From contig DKBC01000114.1 of the NCBI GenBank assembly GCA_002451065.1, positions 1 to 9,158 of the forward strand: a DNA stretch of 9,158 bases, given 5' to 3'. The position numbers were made by a program, and so were the translations under genes. Each line of letters starts with the position of its first letter. The first letter of the stretch is position 1. Source of the stretch: Betaproteobacteria bacterium UBA6910. GTDB lineage: Bacteria; Pseudomonadota; Gammaproteobacteria; Burkholderiales; UBA6910. A model generated the notes under the pieces. It was not told the origin of the DNA. It saw only the letters and a list, made by a program, of their open reading frames with translations, and did no database searches. Shown piece after piece: positions 1 through 7,575 of the stretch.

Positions 1-963
1 GCCGGTGAGGTCGGGGATCGGATGGGTGATGTCATCCGACGGCATGGACACCACCGGGACCATGGTAATGGAGCCATGGCGGTCCTTGATGCGGCCCGCG
101 CGCTCGTAGATCTCGGCGAGGTCCGAGTAGAGGTAGCCCGGGTAACCCTTTCGCGCCGGCACATCGCCCTTAGCGGTAGCCACCTCCCGCAGTGCCTCCG
201 CGTAGTTGGTCATGTCGGTCATTACCACGAGCACGTGGAGATCCAGGTCGAAGGCAAGGTACTCCGCCACGGTGAGCGCCGTGCGGGGCAGGATCAGGCG
301 CTCGATGGGTGGGTCGTCGGCCAGGTTGATGAACATGACCACGTTGCCCAGCACGCCGCTGCCCTCGAAATCTTCCTGGAAGAACCGGGCATCCGAGTAC
401 GACACGCCCATGGCCGCGAACACCACGGCGAAGCGAGACTCCTCGCCGATGAGCTTGGCCTGGCGCACGATCTGCGCCGCCAGCCGGTTATGGGGAAGCC
501 CGGAGCCTGAGAAGATGGGGAGCTTCTGGCCCCGTACCAGGGAATTTAGGCCGTCGATGGTGGAGATGCCGGTCTGGATGAACTCCCGCGGGTAGGCCCG
601 GGCGGCCGGATTCACCGGTGCGCCGTTGACGTTGCGCTTGAGGGCCGAGATGATCGCCGGCCGGTCGTCCCGCGGGGCTCCCACGCCGTTGAATATGCGC
701 CCCAGCAGGTCCGGGGAGAGGGCGATCTCGAAAGGCTCGTCCAGGAAGCGGACCCAGGTTCGCTCCAGGTCCAGGTCATCGGTCCCCTCGAAGACTTGGA
801 TCAGGGACACTTCGTTGGAGGCGCGGATCACCACGCCGTTGCGTTTGCGCCCACGATGGTCCCGCACCACCACCCGGTCCCCCAATGCCACCCCTGGCAC
901 GCCCTCCATGAACAGGAGCCCCCCGCGGGCCGCGGCGGCCATCCGGTATTCCTTTTCCTTCAC
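1..963 (-). CDS. atpB: V/A-type ATPase regulatory subunit B (3' end cut by window)
   Basis: The first 321 residues of the non-catalytic nucleotide-site subunit B; the family is about 460-480 residues, so roughly the last third lies beyond the left edge. I translated the frame by hand and found no stop or frameshift. The start is GTG at 963, giving VKEKEYRM at the N-terminus, close to the usual KEYR opening. It overlaps the atpA stop as GTGA and has GGGAGA 7 nt upstream. The degenerate P-loop typical of B is FSGSGLPHN (151-159), in place of GKT, as expected for a subunit that does not catalyse. Other B blocks are [20 protein letters not shown] (128-147), FAAMGV (182-187), [13 protein letters not shown] (211-223), [18 protein letters not shown] (244-261) and [15 protein letters not shown] (307-321). 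The arginine finger donated to the A-B catalytic interface would be downstream and cannot be checked. The next gene off the edge is expected to be subunit D. Confidence 0.97.
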   Translation of the reverse strand, partial: MKEKEYRMAAAARGGLLFMEGVPGVALGDRVVVRDHRGRKRNGVVIRASNEVSLIQVFEGTDDLDLERTWVRFLDEPFEIALSPDLLGRIFNGVGAPRDDRPAIISALKRNVNGAPVNPAARAYPREFIQTGISTIDGLNSLVRGQKLPIFSGSGLPHNRLAAQIVRQAKLIGEESRFAVVFAAMGVSYSDARFFQEDFEGSGVLGNVVMFINLADDPPIERLILPRTALTVAEYLAFDLDLHVLVVMTDMTNYAEALREVATAKGDVPARKGYPGYLYSDLAEIYERAGRIKDRHGSITMVPVVSMPSDDITHPIPDLTG

Positions 964-2759
964 GACGCTTTCTCCCTGCTTTCCGCGTACTCAACGCGCA
1001 ACGTATCGAAGGCGATCAGCACCTCTTCGCGGAATCTTTCGAGTCCCTCGAGTTCATCGCTGCCGAAGGCGGACTTGATCCTCCGCAAGCGGCCCAGGAT
1101 GGAGACGCGCAGCAACTGGGTGACAGGAACCCCAAGGCCCAGCAGTTCGACGCCCTGGTGATACGCGTCCAGCACCAGGGACAGCAATGCAAACTGCTTC
1201 TGGGGCGAGCAGAAGCTGTCCTTGGGATCGAGGGCGCTCTGCTGCAGCACCGCCTCCTTGATCAGCCCCGCGCCCTCCAGGGCCCAGCGCTGGGCCGGAG
1301 ACAGCGCCTCCGGCCCAACCAGGTTCACGATGCGGGCCAGCTGGTCCGCCTGGGCCAGCAGCCCCAAAGCCACGCCGCGAAAGTCCGCCCAGCGGGGATC
1401 CACGTTGTCGCTCCACCAGCGGGCGGCGGTGGAGACATAGCCCGAGAAGCTTTCGTTCCAGTCTACCGCCGGGTAATGGCGCGCGTCCGCCAACTCCTTG
1501 GACAGGGCCCAGAACGTCTGGACCATTTCCTTGGTATGGCTGGTGACAGGCTCCGAGAAATCGCCTCCGGGAGGCGATACCGCGCCGATCAGCGTCACCG
1601 ATCCCCGCAGCCCCTGGGCGAGGGCCACCACCCGGCCCGCACGCTCGTAGAAGGCAGCCAGGCGCGACGCGAGATACGCGGGATGCCCTTCCTCCACGGG
1701 CATCTGTCCCAGGCGCCCCGCCACTTCCCGCAAGGCTTCCGCCCAGCGGCTGGTGGAGTCTGCCACCATCACGACGTCGTAGCCCTGGTCCCGGTAGTAT
1801 TCGGCGAGGGTCACGCCCACGTAAATGGACGCCTCCCGCGCGACCACCGGCATGTTGGAAGTATTGGCCACCAGGATGGTGCGCTCCATGAGCAGGCGGC
1901 CGGTGTTTGGATCCACCAGTTCGGGGAAGGTCTCCAGGATTTCCACCAGCTCGTTGCCCCGTTCGCCGCAACCCACGTAAATCACGATCTCGGCGTTGGA
2001 CCAGCGCGCGATCTGCTGTTGGGCCACGGTCTTGCCGGCGCCGAAGGGCCCCGGAATCGCGGCCTTGCCGCCCTTCAGAAGGGGGAAGAAGGTGTCCAGG
2101 ATGCGCTGCCCCGTCACCAGGGGCGCGATGGCATGGTCGCGCCGGGCGTAGGGGCGCGGGTTGCGCACCGGCCAGCGGTGATACATGGCCAGCTTGCGGA
2201 TATGGCCGCCCCGGTCACGCAGGCGCGCAATCACGTGCTCCACCCCATAGTCGCCCTCAGGCACCAGGTCCACCAGTTGTCCTCGGGCATCGGGAGGGGC
2301 GATCACCCGATGGACGATGCTCGGGGTCTCCTGGACCGTCCCCAGCACCTGGCCACCCGAGATATGGGCGTCGTGCCCGAGGCCTGGGGAGGGCACGAAA
2401 TGCCACTTCCTCTCCCGGTCCAGGGAAGCCACGGTGAGCCCGCGGGCGATGTGATCCCCGCTCGACGCGAAGACGGCGGCGAGCGGGCGCTGTACGCCAT
2501 CGTATATGGTCCCGAGTAGTCCCGGCCCGAGTTCCACCGAGAGCGGATGCCCCAGGGATTCGGCGATTTCGCCGGGCCGCACCGATTCCGTCGATTCGTA
2601 GACCTGGACCAGCGCGCGCTCGCCGTCGCGGCCGATGACTTCGCCCACCAGGCCGAGTTCGCCGATGCGTACCTGGCCGCCGTTGGGGACGCCGGGAAGG
2701 CGGACGGTCACGATCGGGCCGTTGATATCGACGATTTCGCCGGCGGGAAGCTTATCCAT
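960..2759 (-). CDS. atpA: V/A-type ATPase catalytic subunit A
   Basis: A 599-residue catalytic subunit, full length for the family (about 580-600). Three copies alternate with B in the head and bind and hydrolyse or make ATP. The N-terminal beta barrel covers about residues 1-75. The 'non-homologous' insertion that separates A from F-type beta lies around 110-200. The Walker A loop is GPFGAGKT (237-244), with Lys243 and Thr244. The catalytic glutamate lies in GCGERGNE (263-270), at Glu266. Walker B and the following loop are [17 protein letters not shown] (329-345), with Asp334. The block [17 protein letters not shown] (390-406) is also typical. All catalytic residues are present, so the enzyme should be active. 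The ATG at 2759 overlaps atpE by 8 bp, and the TGA overlaps the GTG start of atpB by 4 bp, so translation of E, A and B is probably coupled. Confidence 0.98.
   Translation of the reverse strand: MDKLPAGEIVDINGPIVTVRLPGVPNGGQVRIGELGLVGEVIGRDGERALVQVYESTESVRPGEIAESLGHPLSVELGPGLLGTIYDGVQRPLAAVFASSGDHIARGLTVASLDRERKWHFVPSPGLGHDAHISGGQVLGTVQETPSIVHRVIAPPDARGQLVDLVPEGDYGVEHVIARLRDRGGHIRKLAMYHRWPVRNPRPYARRDHAIAPLVTGQRILDTFFPLLKGGKAAIPGPFGAGKTVAQQQIARWSNAEIVIYVGCGERGNELVEILETFPELVDPNTGRLLMERTILVANTSNMPVVAREASIYVGVTLAEYYRDQGYDVVMVADSTSRWAEALREVAGRLGQMPVEEGHPAYLASRLAAFYERAGRVVALAQGLRGSVTLIGAVSPPGGDFSEPVTSHTKEMVQTFWALSKELADARHYPAVDWNESFSGYVSTAARWWSDNVDPRWADFRGVALGLLAQADQLARIVNLVGPEALSPAQRWALEGAGLIKEAVLQQSALDPKDSFCSPQKQFALLSLVLDAYHQGVELLGLGVPVTQLLRVSILGRLRRIKSAFGSDELEGLERFREEVLIAFDTLRVEYAESREKAS
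971..976 (-). promoter_or_regulatory. Shine-Dalgarno site of atpB
   Basis: GGGAGA on the minus strand within the end of atpA, 7 nt before the GTG at 963. It supports initiation at the GTGA overlap instead of the in-frame ATG eight codons in (940-942), which would remove the conserved KEYR opening. Confidence 0.65.
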
Positions 2760-3405
2760 TGAACAGTGCCCCCATGTGCTCGGTCGAGGCGAACAGCCGC
2801 TCGTTGATGGCCCGATGCATCTCCGTCTGCAGCCGCTCCATGCGGCCTTCGAAGGTGTTGTCCACCCTGATGCGCCCGTCCGCGCTCTCGATCAGCACTC
2901 CTCCCGCGGTTTCGACGGGGTGCTGGGACAGGGTGACGCGCTTGCCGCCCCCCGCTTCCTTCACGATCTCCGCCCAACGGGCCGCGATCCGGGTCAGGTC
3001 CCGCTGGCTCACGCGCGCAACCAGTTCATCGCGCTCGATGGCGCTGGCCCCCTGATGCAGGAGGCGCTTGAGCAGGGGCAGGTAGGTCTCGTCATCCTCG
3101 ATCAGCTGGGCGAGCCGGCCGTGCACATCTTCCAGGACTGAATGCACCAGGGTCCAACGGAGGTGGTCCAGCTCTTCCTGCATCTTGATCTCTGCGGCCT
3201 GCACCCGCTGGCGATATAGCCGCTCGGCGCCCGCCTTGGCGGCGAGAATTTCGCGCTCCTCGCGAAGCCGCAGCATCTTGTTGGCTTCCTCGAGGAGCTG
3301 ACCCCGCAGGCGCTCGGCACCATTGAGGTACTCGTCGGCGAGGGCCTCGGCGCGGAACACGAGGGCCGCCTCCAGGTCCTCGATGCGTGTCGTCTGCTGA
3401 TTCAC
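2752..3405 (-). CDS. atpE: V/A-type ATPase subunit E (peripheral stalk)
   Basis: A 217-residue peripheral stalk subunit that pairs with the G/H coiled-coil subunit and attaches to the top of the A/B head. Residues 8-95 are a long charged helix suited to the coiled coil with G/H. The C-terminal globular domain carries the family signature GGVLIESADGRIRVDNTFEG (168-187), followed by the helix RMERLQTEMHRAINERLF. The start is taken as GTG at 3405 because GGAGGA lies 3 nt upstream, the length is then normal for subunit E, and the start overlaps the atpF stop as GTGA. The same frame stays open upstream to 3606 inside atpF, but that stretch reads as low-complexity Gly/Arg/Ala peptide and is not believed. 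The TAA stop overlaps the atpA start by 8 bp (ATGGATAA). Confidence 0.94.
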   Translation of the reverse strand: MNQQTTRIEDLEAALVFRAEALADEYLNGAERLRGQLLEEANKMLRLREEREILAAKAGAERLYRQRVQAAEIKMQEELDHLRWTLVHSVLEDVHGRLAQLIEDDETYLPLLKRLLHQGASAIERDELVARVSQRDLTRIAARWAEIVKEAGGGKRVTLSQHPVETAGGVLIESADGRIRVDNTFEGRMERLQTEMHRAINERLFASTEHMGALFNG

Positions 3406-3758
3406 GATTCCTCCAATGCCGATGCCCCGAGCACGCTCCTCACCACGTCTTCCACCAGAGGATGGTATTCGCGGGGAGCCTGCAGCGGGGGAACCTCGGT
3501 CACCACGATGCGACCGCTGTCGTCCCGCACCCGCCGCAGCCACGGGCCGGCGCTGCGGGCCAGTCCGTGCTCGATGAACACCAGCGCCTTCTGGTCGCCC
3601 TTCCACAGGTCGGCCAGCAGTTCATCCAACTGGCCGGGCGTGGCGTCGGGGAGGGTTTCGACGCCGATCACCGCAAACCCCTCGGTCAAGGCCGCGCTCC
3701 CGGCAACGATGATCCGGGCCGTAGCCCCTCCCTTAGAAGCCGTCTCTGATTGGGCCAT
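3402..3758 (-). CDS. atpF: V/A-type ATPase subunit F (central rotor stalk)
   Basis: A 118-residue soluble protein with the small alpha/beta (Rossmann-like) fold pattern of subunit F, which binds subunit D in the rotating shaft and tunes catalysis. Visible family features are the first strand ARIIVAGSAALTEGFAVIGV (14-33), the buried strand ALVFIEHGLARS (58-69), the TEVPP turn (87-91) and the C-terminal helix LVEDVVRSVLG (101-111), which inserts into the catalytic head in homologues. About 13 polar residues precede the first strand, slightly longer than the usual start. The ATG at 3758 follows atpK by 29 bp and has only a weak purine stretch (AGAG) upstream. The stop overlaps the atpE start by 4 bp (GTGA). 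The sequence is fairly divergent; the call depends on these motifs plus position. F precedes E here, the reverse of the common order. Confidence 0.88.
   Translation of the reverse strand: MAQSETASKGGATARIIVAGSAALTEGFAVIGVETLPDATPGQLDELLADLWKGDQKALVFIEHGLARSAGPWLRRVRDDSGRIVVTEVPPLQAPREYHPLVEDVVRSVLGASALEES
3409..3414 (-). promoter_or_regulatory. Shine-Dalgarno site deciding the atpE GTG start
   Basis: GGAGGA on the minus strand inside the last codons of atpF, 3 nt before the GTG at 3405 (5 nt from its GGAG core). It fixes the atpE start at the GTGA overlap rather than at any upstream codon in the same open frame. Confidence 0.75.
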
Positions 3759-3787
3759 GGCTATTTCTCTGGTTGCCGATCCCCGGC

Positions 3788-4246
<459 letters not shown>

Positions 4247-4247
<1 letters not shown>

Positions 4248-6157
4248 CAGGCAGGTTTCGATTTGTTGGTCCTTGACACGGGTCTCAGGGGGCGGAATTC
4301 CCTGCCGTCGCCGCTGAAGAACCTGGAAAAACCTTCGTAGTACTCGAGACGCAGGACCTGAATCGCCACGATGGCACCCTCCAGAACCAGCACGAAGATG
4401 TTGCCGATGGTCACAGTGATCCAGTGCCCTGCGGTGCCCATCATGTTGGCGATGGTGAACACGGCCAGGAACAGGGCGACGTGGTTGAGGCTGAAGGCGG
4501 CCACCCGCAGGAACGAAAGGGTGTTGGCGAAGTAACCCATCACGGTCTCGAAACCTTCGATCAGCACCACCAGGACGCGCTCCCCGAAGGGGCCGCGGTT
4601 CTCGTGCCACTTGTAGGCGAGGATGGCGGCCATGGGGATGATCAGCGCGGCCAGTTCCAGTGCCCCGAAGTGGCCCTGGAACGAGTGATAAAGCGAATAG
4701 ATGGCGCCTGCATAAAACAACAGGCCCGCCAGGCCCTTGCCGTCGAAAAGCGCGCCCAGGATATCTCCTTCGTTGATCCGGTTGATGACGGTGAGGGCGG
4801 TGGCGAACAGGATGAAGCCGATGCCCCAGTACAGGGCCAGGGTCAGCATGCGCACCGGGTCGTGCATGGGAGACATCCAGAGCGGATGGACGAGGTGCTC
4901 GATGCCGAAGATGCTGCCGTAGAGCCAGCCGAATACCATGGATGACACGCCAATGGACATCACAAACGGGCCGAAGCCGCGCAGCTTGCGCCAGAAGGCG
5001 AGGCCGGCGAGGGCGATGACCGCGCCCTGACCGATGTCGCCGAACATCATGCCAAACATCAGGACGAAGGAGCCCGCGAACAGGACGGTGGGATCAATTT
5101 CGCCGTAGCGCGGCACCCCGTAGTTGCGCACCAGGGTGGCGAAAGGCCGCAGCCAGCTGTAATACTCCACCACGGAGGGAACCCTTGAGCGCTCGGCCGA
5201 CGAGGGGTCGCGCAGCGTCAGATGAAAGCGCTCGCCGATCTGCTCCCTCAGCGCCTGCTCCAGGCTGGCGACCTTGTCCCGCGGCACCCAGCCGCTGATC
5301 AGGGAAAGTCCCCCGCGGCCCCGCAACGCTTCTCCCACCAGCTCGACATAGGGTTCCGCCAGGGCCAGGGTCTGCGCCGCGGCGAGGAGGCTTGGCCTGG
5401 CACCGGTGAGCATCTGCTCCGACGCGGCGCAATGGGAGGCGACATCGTCCTCGGTTTGCCTGAGCCGCGCGAGCAGCTTCTCACGGACGATTTCGGGCCG
5501 GTCTCGGAACTCCTCCGGGACCTTCACTTCCTGCCATCCTGCCGCCTGCAGCACCGCCCGGATTTCGCCTTCACGCCCCATCGGGCCGGCCGCGATGGCG
5601 TGCGCCATGCCCTGGCTCTCCGAAAACGAGCTGATGATGTAGCCCGCGAGGCTTGCCGCCTCCCGCAGCCGAGGCAGGTTGGTGGCGGGCAGCGTGCCGA
5701 CCTGGATGTCCAGGAATCGCTTGCCGGTCTGCTGCAGTATCGCCAGGTCAATGTCCAGTTCGGCGAACTGGTCGAGGGTGTCAAGCAACTGGCGCACCCG
5801 GCCGCGCTCCTCTTCCATGCGGCGCTGGGCTTCCTGGCGCTGAGAGCATTCGACCCAAAGATGCTTCAGGGAATCTTCGAGCTGGGCCAGCTCCTCACGG
5901 CTCACCTGGCGGCGGGCCGGCGGGGGCGGAATCTCGGCCGGCTCCGGGCCGCAGGCCAGCAGCTTTTCCAGGTAAGCGCGGGCGCTGACGTAAAGTTCAC
6001 GGTACTGGGATCCGGGAAGCTCCGGCAGGATCTTTCCCAACGCATGGGCGCTCTCCGGATTGAAGACCCCGCAGTCGGCCAGCACCAGGGCGGCCATGGG
6101 CGCGTCCTCGCGCACCACATGCACCGTAACATGCTGCATAGGGGAAGGTCGGAACAC
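4247..6157 (-). CDS. atpI: V/A-type ATPase membrane subunit I (a-subunit homologue, ion half-channels)
   Basis: A 636-residue stator subunit that carries ions across the membrane against the rotating c ring. Residues 1-340 form the soluble arm that binds the peripheral stalks, with predicted coiled coils near 85-128 and 222-250. From about residue 355 a hydrophobic domain follows, with some seven or eight membrane segments. Family signatures include PRYGEIDPTVLF (349-360), FGMMFGDIGQGAV (368-380), FANTLSFLRVAAFSLNH (543-559) and LRLEYYEGFSRFFSGDG (602-618). Arg551 in SFLR corresponds to the essential arginine that discharges the c-subunit carboxylate. The GTG at 6157 is preferred as start because AGGA lies 6 nt upstream; the ATG at 6139 (MQHVTVHVV) has no purine-rich site ahead of it but would agree better with the usual N-terminus of the family, so it stays possible. 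The 12-residue C-terminal tail is basic. The gene is 8 bp after atpC and 12 bp before atpK. Confidence 0.96.
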
Positions 6158-6161
6158 GGAG

Positions 6162-6167
6162 TTTCCT
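6162..6167 (-). promoter_or_regulatory. Shine-Dalgarno site deciding the atpI GTG start
   Basis: AGGAAA on the minus strand, overlapping the atpC TAG stop and lying 4 nt before the GTG at 6157 (6 nt counting from AGGA). The in-frame ATG at 6139 is preceded by a pyrimidine-rich stretch instead, so this site favours the GTG. Confidence 0.6.
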
Positions 6168-7221
6168 AGGCGGGCTGCCCCTGCCCGAGCACGGCCGGCT
6201 CAAAACCCAGGGCGGAACGGATGAGGTCGGGCGAGAGCCGCAGGCGCCGTCCCTTGATCAGCGCCCGTAAAGCCCGCAATTCCCTTTCCCGCAGCAGCAG
6301 GTAGGCGATGGTTGCGGCCAAAGCCGAAGTACTGCGCCGCACCGTGACCTCCGCCTGGCGCCAGGTTTCGGCGTCGAGGATGCGCACCACGTCATAGCTG
6401 GTGGGCGCGCCGCGCAGCATCGGGCCATAGGGCGGAGGCAGGCGGGCGATCGCCTCGTCGAAGCTGTTCAGCTGCGCCAGCGCCATCAGTTGCGCGCCAC
6501 CCAGGCGGTAGGTGTCGGGGATGAGCAGATAATAGGACTGGGCCGGGCCCAGGTTGTAAGCGAAGCGGAACCGGAGCAGCCACGACAGGTTGGTGCGATC
6601 CAGCCACGTGCCCACCAGATGGCGCACCTCCTCGTGCCCGGGTTCCCTAAGGGCCTTCACCCGCTTGGCGAGCCCGGCGAAATAGCGCCGGTCGATGGCC
6701 GCATGGATAGCGAACAAGTCATGCTGCTCCTCGAATACCCTCCGGGCCTGGCGGGCGATGTCGGCATAGGGGGTATTGTCGAGCCGCCGCAGCATCTCGG
6801 CCATGTCCTCGGTGCGCAGCAGTTGCTCCACTGGAAGCGCCGAAAACGGCCCCATATCCATGAGTTCGCGGCGAATCACGGCCGCGCTCTGGCCGGCCAT
6901 CTTGCCGCTGATGATGGTCTTGAGGTTGGCCAGTTCCACCCGGTGGGTCGCATACAAGACCAGTTCCCGGGCCGCGCCGGTGAGTGGGCGCAGCAGGATC
7001 AGGTAATCGTCCAGCAGGGCGGACACCAACCGTTGCTCCAGCGTCAGGCCGGCGGCGGCTTCCGTCGCGTCCAGCCCGAGGTCCCGGGCGACTTCGGTGA
7101 GTTCGTCGGTTTCCTCGCCCGACTGCTCGATCAACGCCTCCAGGCGTTCCGAATGCAGCAGGCGGGCCGCCATCAGCGACACGCGCGTGCGCAGGTAGGC
7201 GTAGCGCGTGACAGCGGTCAT
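6166..7221 (-). CDS. atpC: V/A-type ATPase subunit C (central stalk socket, d-like)
   Basis: A 351-residue soluble protein, the usual length of bacterial and archaeal subunit C (the equivalent of eukaryotic d). It forms the funnel joining the central rotor shaft (D/F) to the membrane c ring. The family's three-fold internal repeat is visible: an N-terminal YAYLRTRVSLM segment, ELANLKTIISGK near residues 96-107, LDRTNLSWLLRFR near 207-219, and a C-terminal RERELRALRALIKGRRL near 311-327. Each carries the recurring 'N/E-L-(K/R)-x-(L/I)-(L/I)' pattern. A Gly-Gly pair at 241-242 matches the family's conserved turn. The ATG at 7221 overlaps the stop of the upstream stalk gene (ATGA). The gene ends in TAG, and its last codons contain the Shine-Dalgarno sequence of the next gene. 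It lies before subunit I here, whereas in archaea and Thermus it normally follows E. Confidence 0.93.
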   Translation of the reverse strand: MTAVTRYAYLRTRVSLMAARLLHSERLEALIEQSGEETDELTEVARDLGLDATEAAAGLTLEQRLVSALLDDYLILLRPLTGAARELVLYATHRVELANLKTIISGKMAGQSAAVIRRELMDMGPFSALPVEQLLRTEDMAEMLRRLDNTPYADIARQARRVFEEQHDLFAIHAAIDRRYFAGLAKRVKALREPGHEEVRHLVGTWLDRTNLSWLLRFRFAYNLGPAQSYYLLIPDTYRLGGAQLMALAQLNSFDEAIARLPPPYGPMLRGAPTSYDVVRILDAETWRQAEVTVRRSTSALAATIAYLLLRERELRALRALIKGRRLRLSPDLIRSALGFEPAVLGQGQPA

Positions 7222-7541
7222 TGACTCTTGCCGGCGTCCAGGATGATAACGAGGGCCGCTTCCACCGCCGCCTGGGTCTGGGTTTCCGCGAGGCTGCGCA
7301 GGTTCTTCTGGCGCTCCTCGTATCGGCGCTTCAGTTCGGCGATGCCCTGCTGGGCGCGCTCCTCCGCCTTGCCCGAGAACGAAGCCTGGATTTCGGGAAT
7401 GCGCTCTTCAAAGCGGGACTCCGCAGCCCGCGCTTCATCGGTGGCCTCGCGGATGATCTGTTCACGCTTGGCGTTGGCATCCGCGACAATGGCTTCCGCC
7501 CGGGCCTCGGCGTCCAGCAGGCGTTTGAGCACGTCCTCCAT
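7218..7541 (-). CDS. V/A-type ATPase peripheral stalk subunit, G/H-like coiled coil
   Basis: A 107-residue protein with almost continuous charged heptad-like sequence over residues 1-95, rich in Ala, Glu, Arg and Lys, and with no membrane segment. It opens with MEDVLKRLLDAEARAEAIV. This composition and length match the small stalk subunit (G in Thermus, H in archaea) that pairs with subunit E to form the peripheral stalk holding the catalytic head against the membrane sector. The assignment rests mainly on position: it heads a complete V/A-ATPase cluster, where archaeal subunit H also sits. Its sequence alone would not exclude another coiled-coil stalk protein such as an F-type b fragment. 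The ATG at 7541 has a clear AAAGGGG Shine-Dalgarno sequence 5 nt upstream. The stop overlaps the start of subunit C by 4 bp, which implies coupled translation. It begins 34 bp after the hydrogenase stop codon. Confidence 0.78.
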   Translation of the reverse strand: MEDVLKRLLDAEARAEAIVADANAKREQIIREATDEARAAESRFEERIPEIQASFSGKAEERAQQGIAELKRRYEERQKNLRSLAETQTQAAVEAALVIILDAGKSQ

Positions 7542-7546
7542 AGATT

Positions 7547-7553
7547 CCCCTTT
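7547..7553 (-). promoter_or_regulatory. Shine-Dalgarno site of the first V/A-ATPase gene
   Basis: AAAGGGG on the minus strand, 5 nt before the ATG at 7541. It supports that start and shows that the first ATPase gene has its own initiation site rather than relying on coupling to the hydrogenase gene 34 bp upstream. Confidence 0.7.
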
Positions 7554-7575
7554 CCAGAACCTATGGAATATTACT

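Noticed and set aside
22..510. 162-codon plus-strand open frame at the left edge
   Set aside because: Antisense to the intact atpB frame, which I translated without interruption through this stretch.
1158..2519. 453-codon open frame on the plus strand opposite atpA
   Set aside because: It lies wholly antisense to a well-conserved catalytic subunit. Its peptide is rich in His, Arg, Gly and Gln with no family motif, as expected from the mirror of GC-rich codons.
3406..3606. Upstream extension of the atpE frame, making a 284-residue protein
   Set aside because: The extension overlaps atpF and encodes a Gly/Arg/Ala-rich peptide. The GTG at 3405 with GGAGGA upstream gives the normal subunit E length.
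5222..6169. 315-codon open frame on the plus strand opposite the atpI soluble domain
   Set aside because: Antisense shadow of atpI with low-complexity composition and no recognisable domain.
7551..7567. TTCC...GGAA inverted repeat between the hydrogenase and the first ATPase gene, considered as a terminator or operator
   Set aside because: The stem is only 4 bp with a 9 nt loop and no T-run; too weak to stop transcription or to call a binding site.
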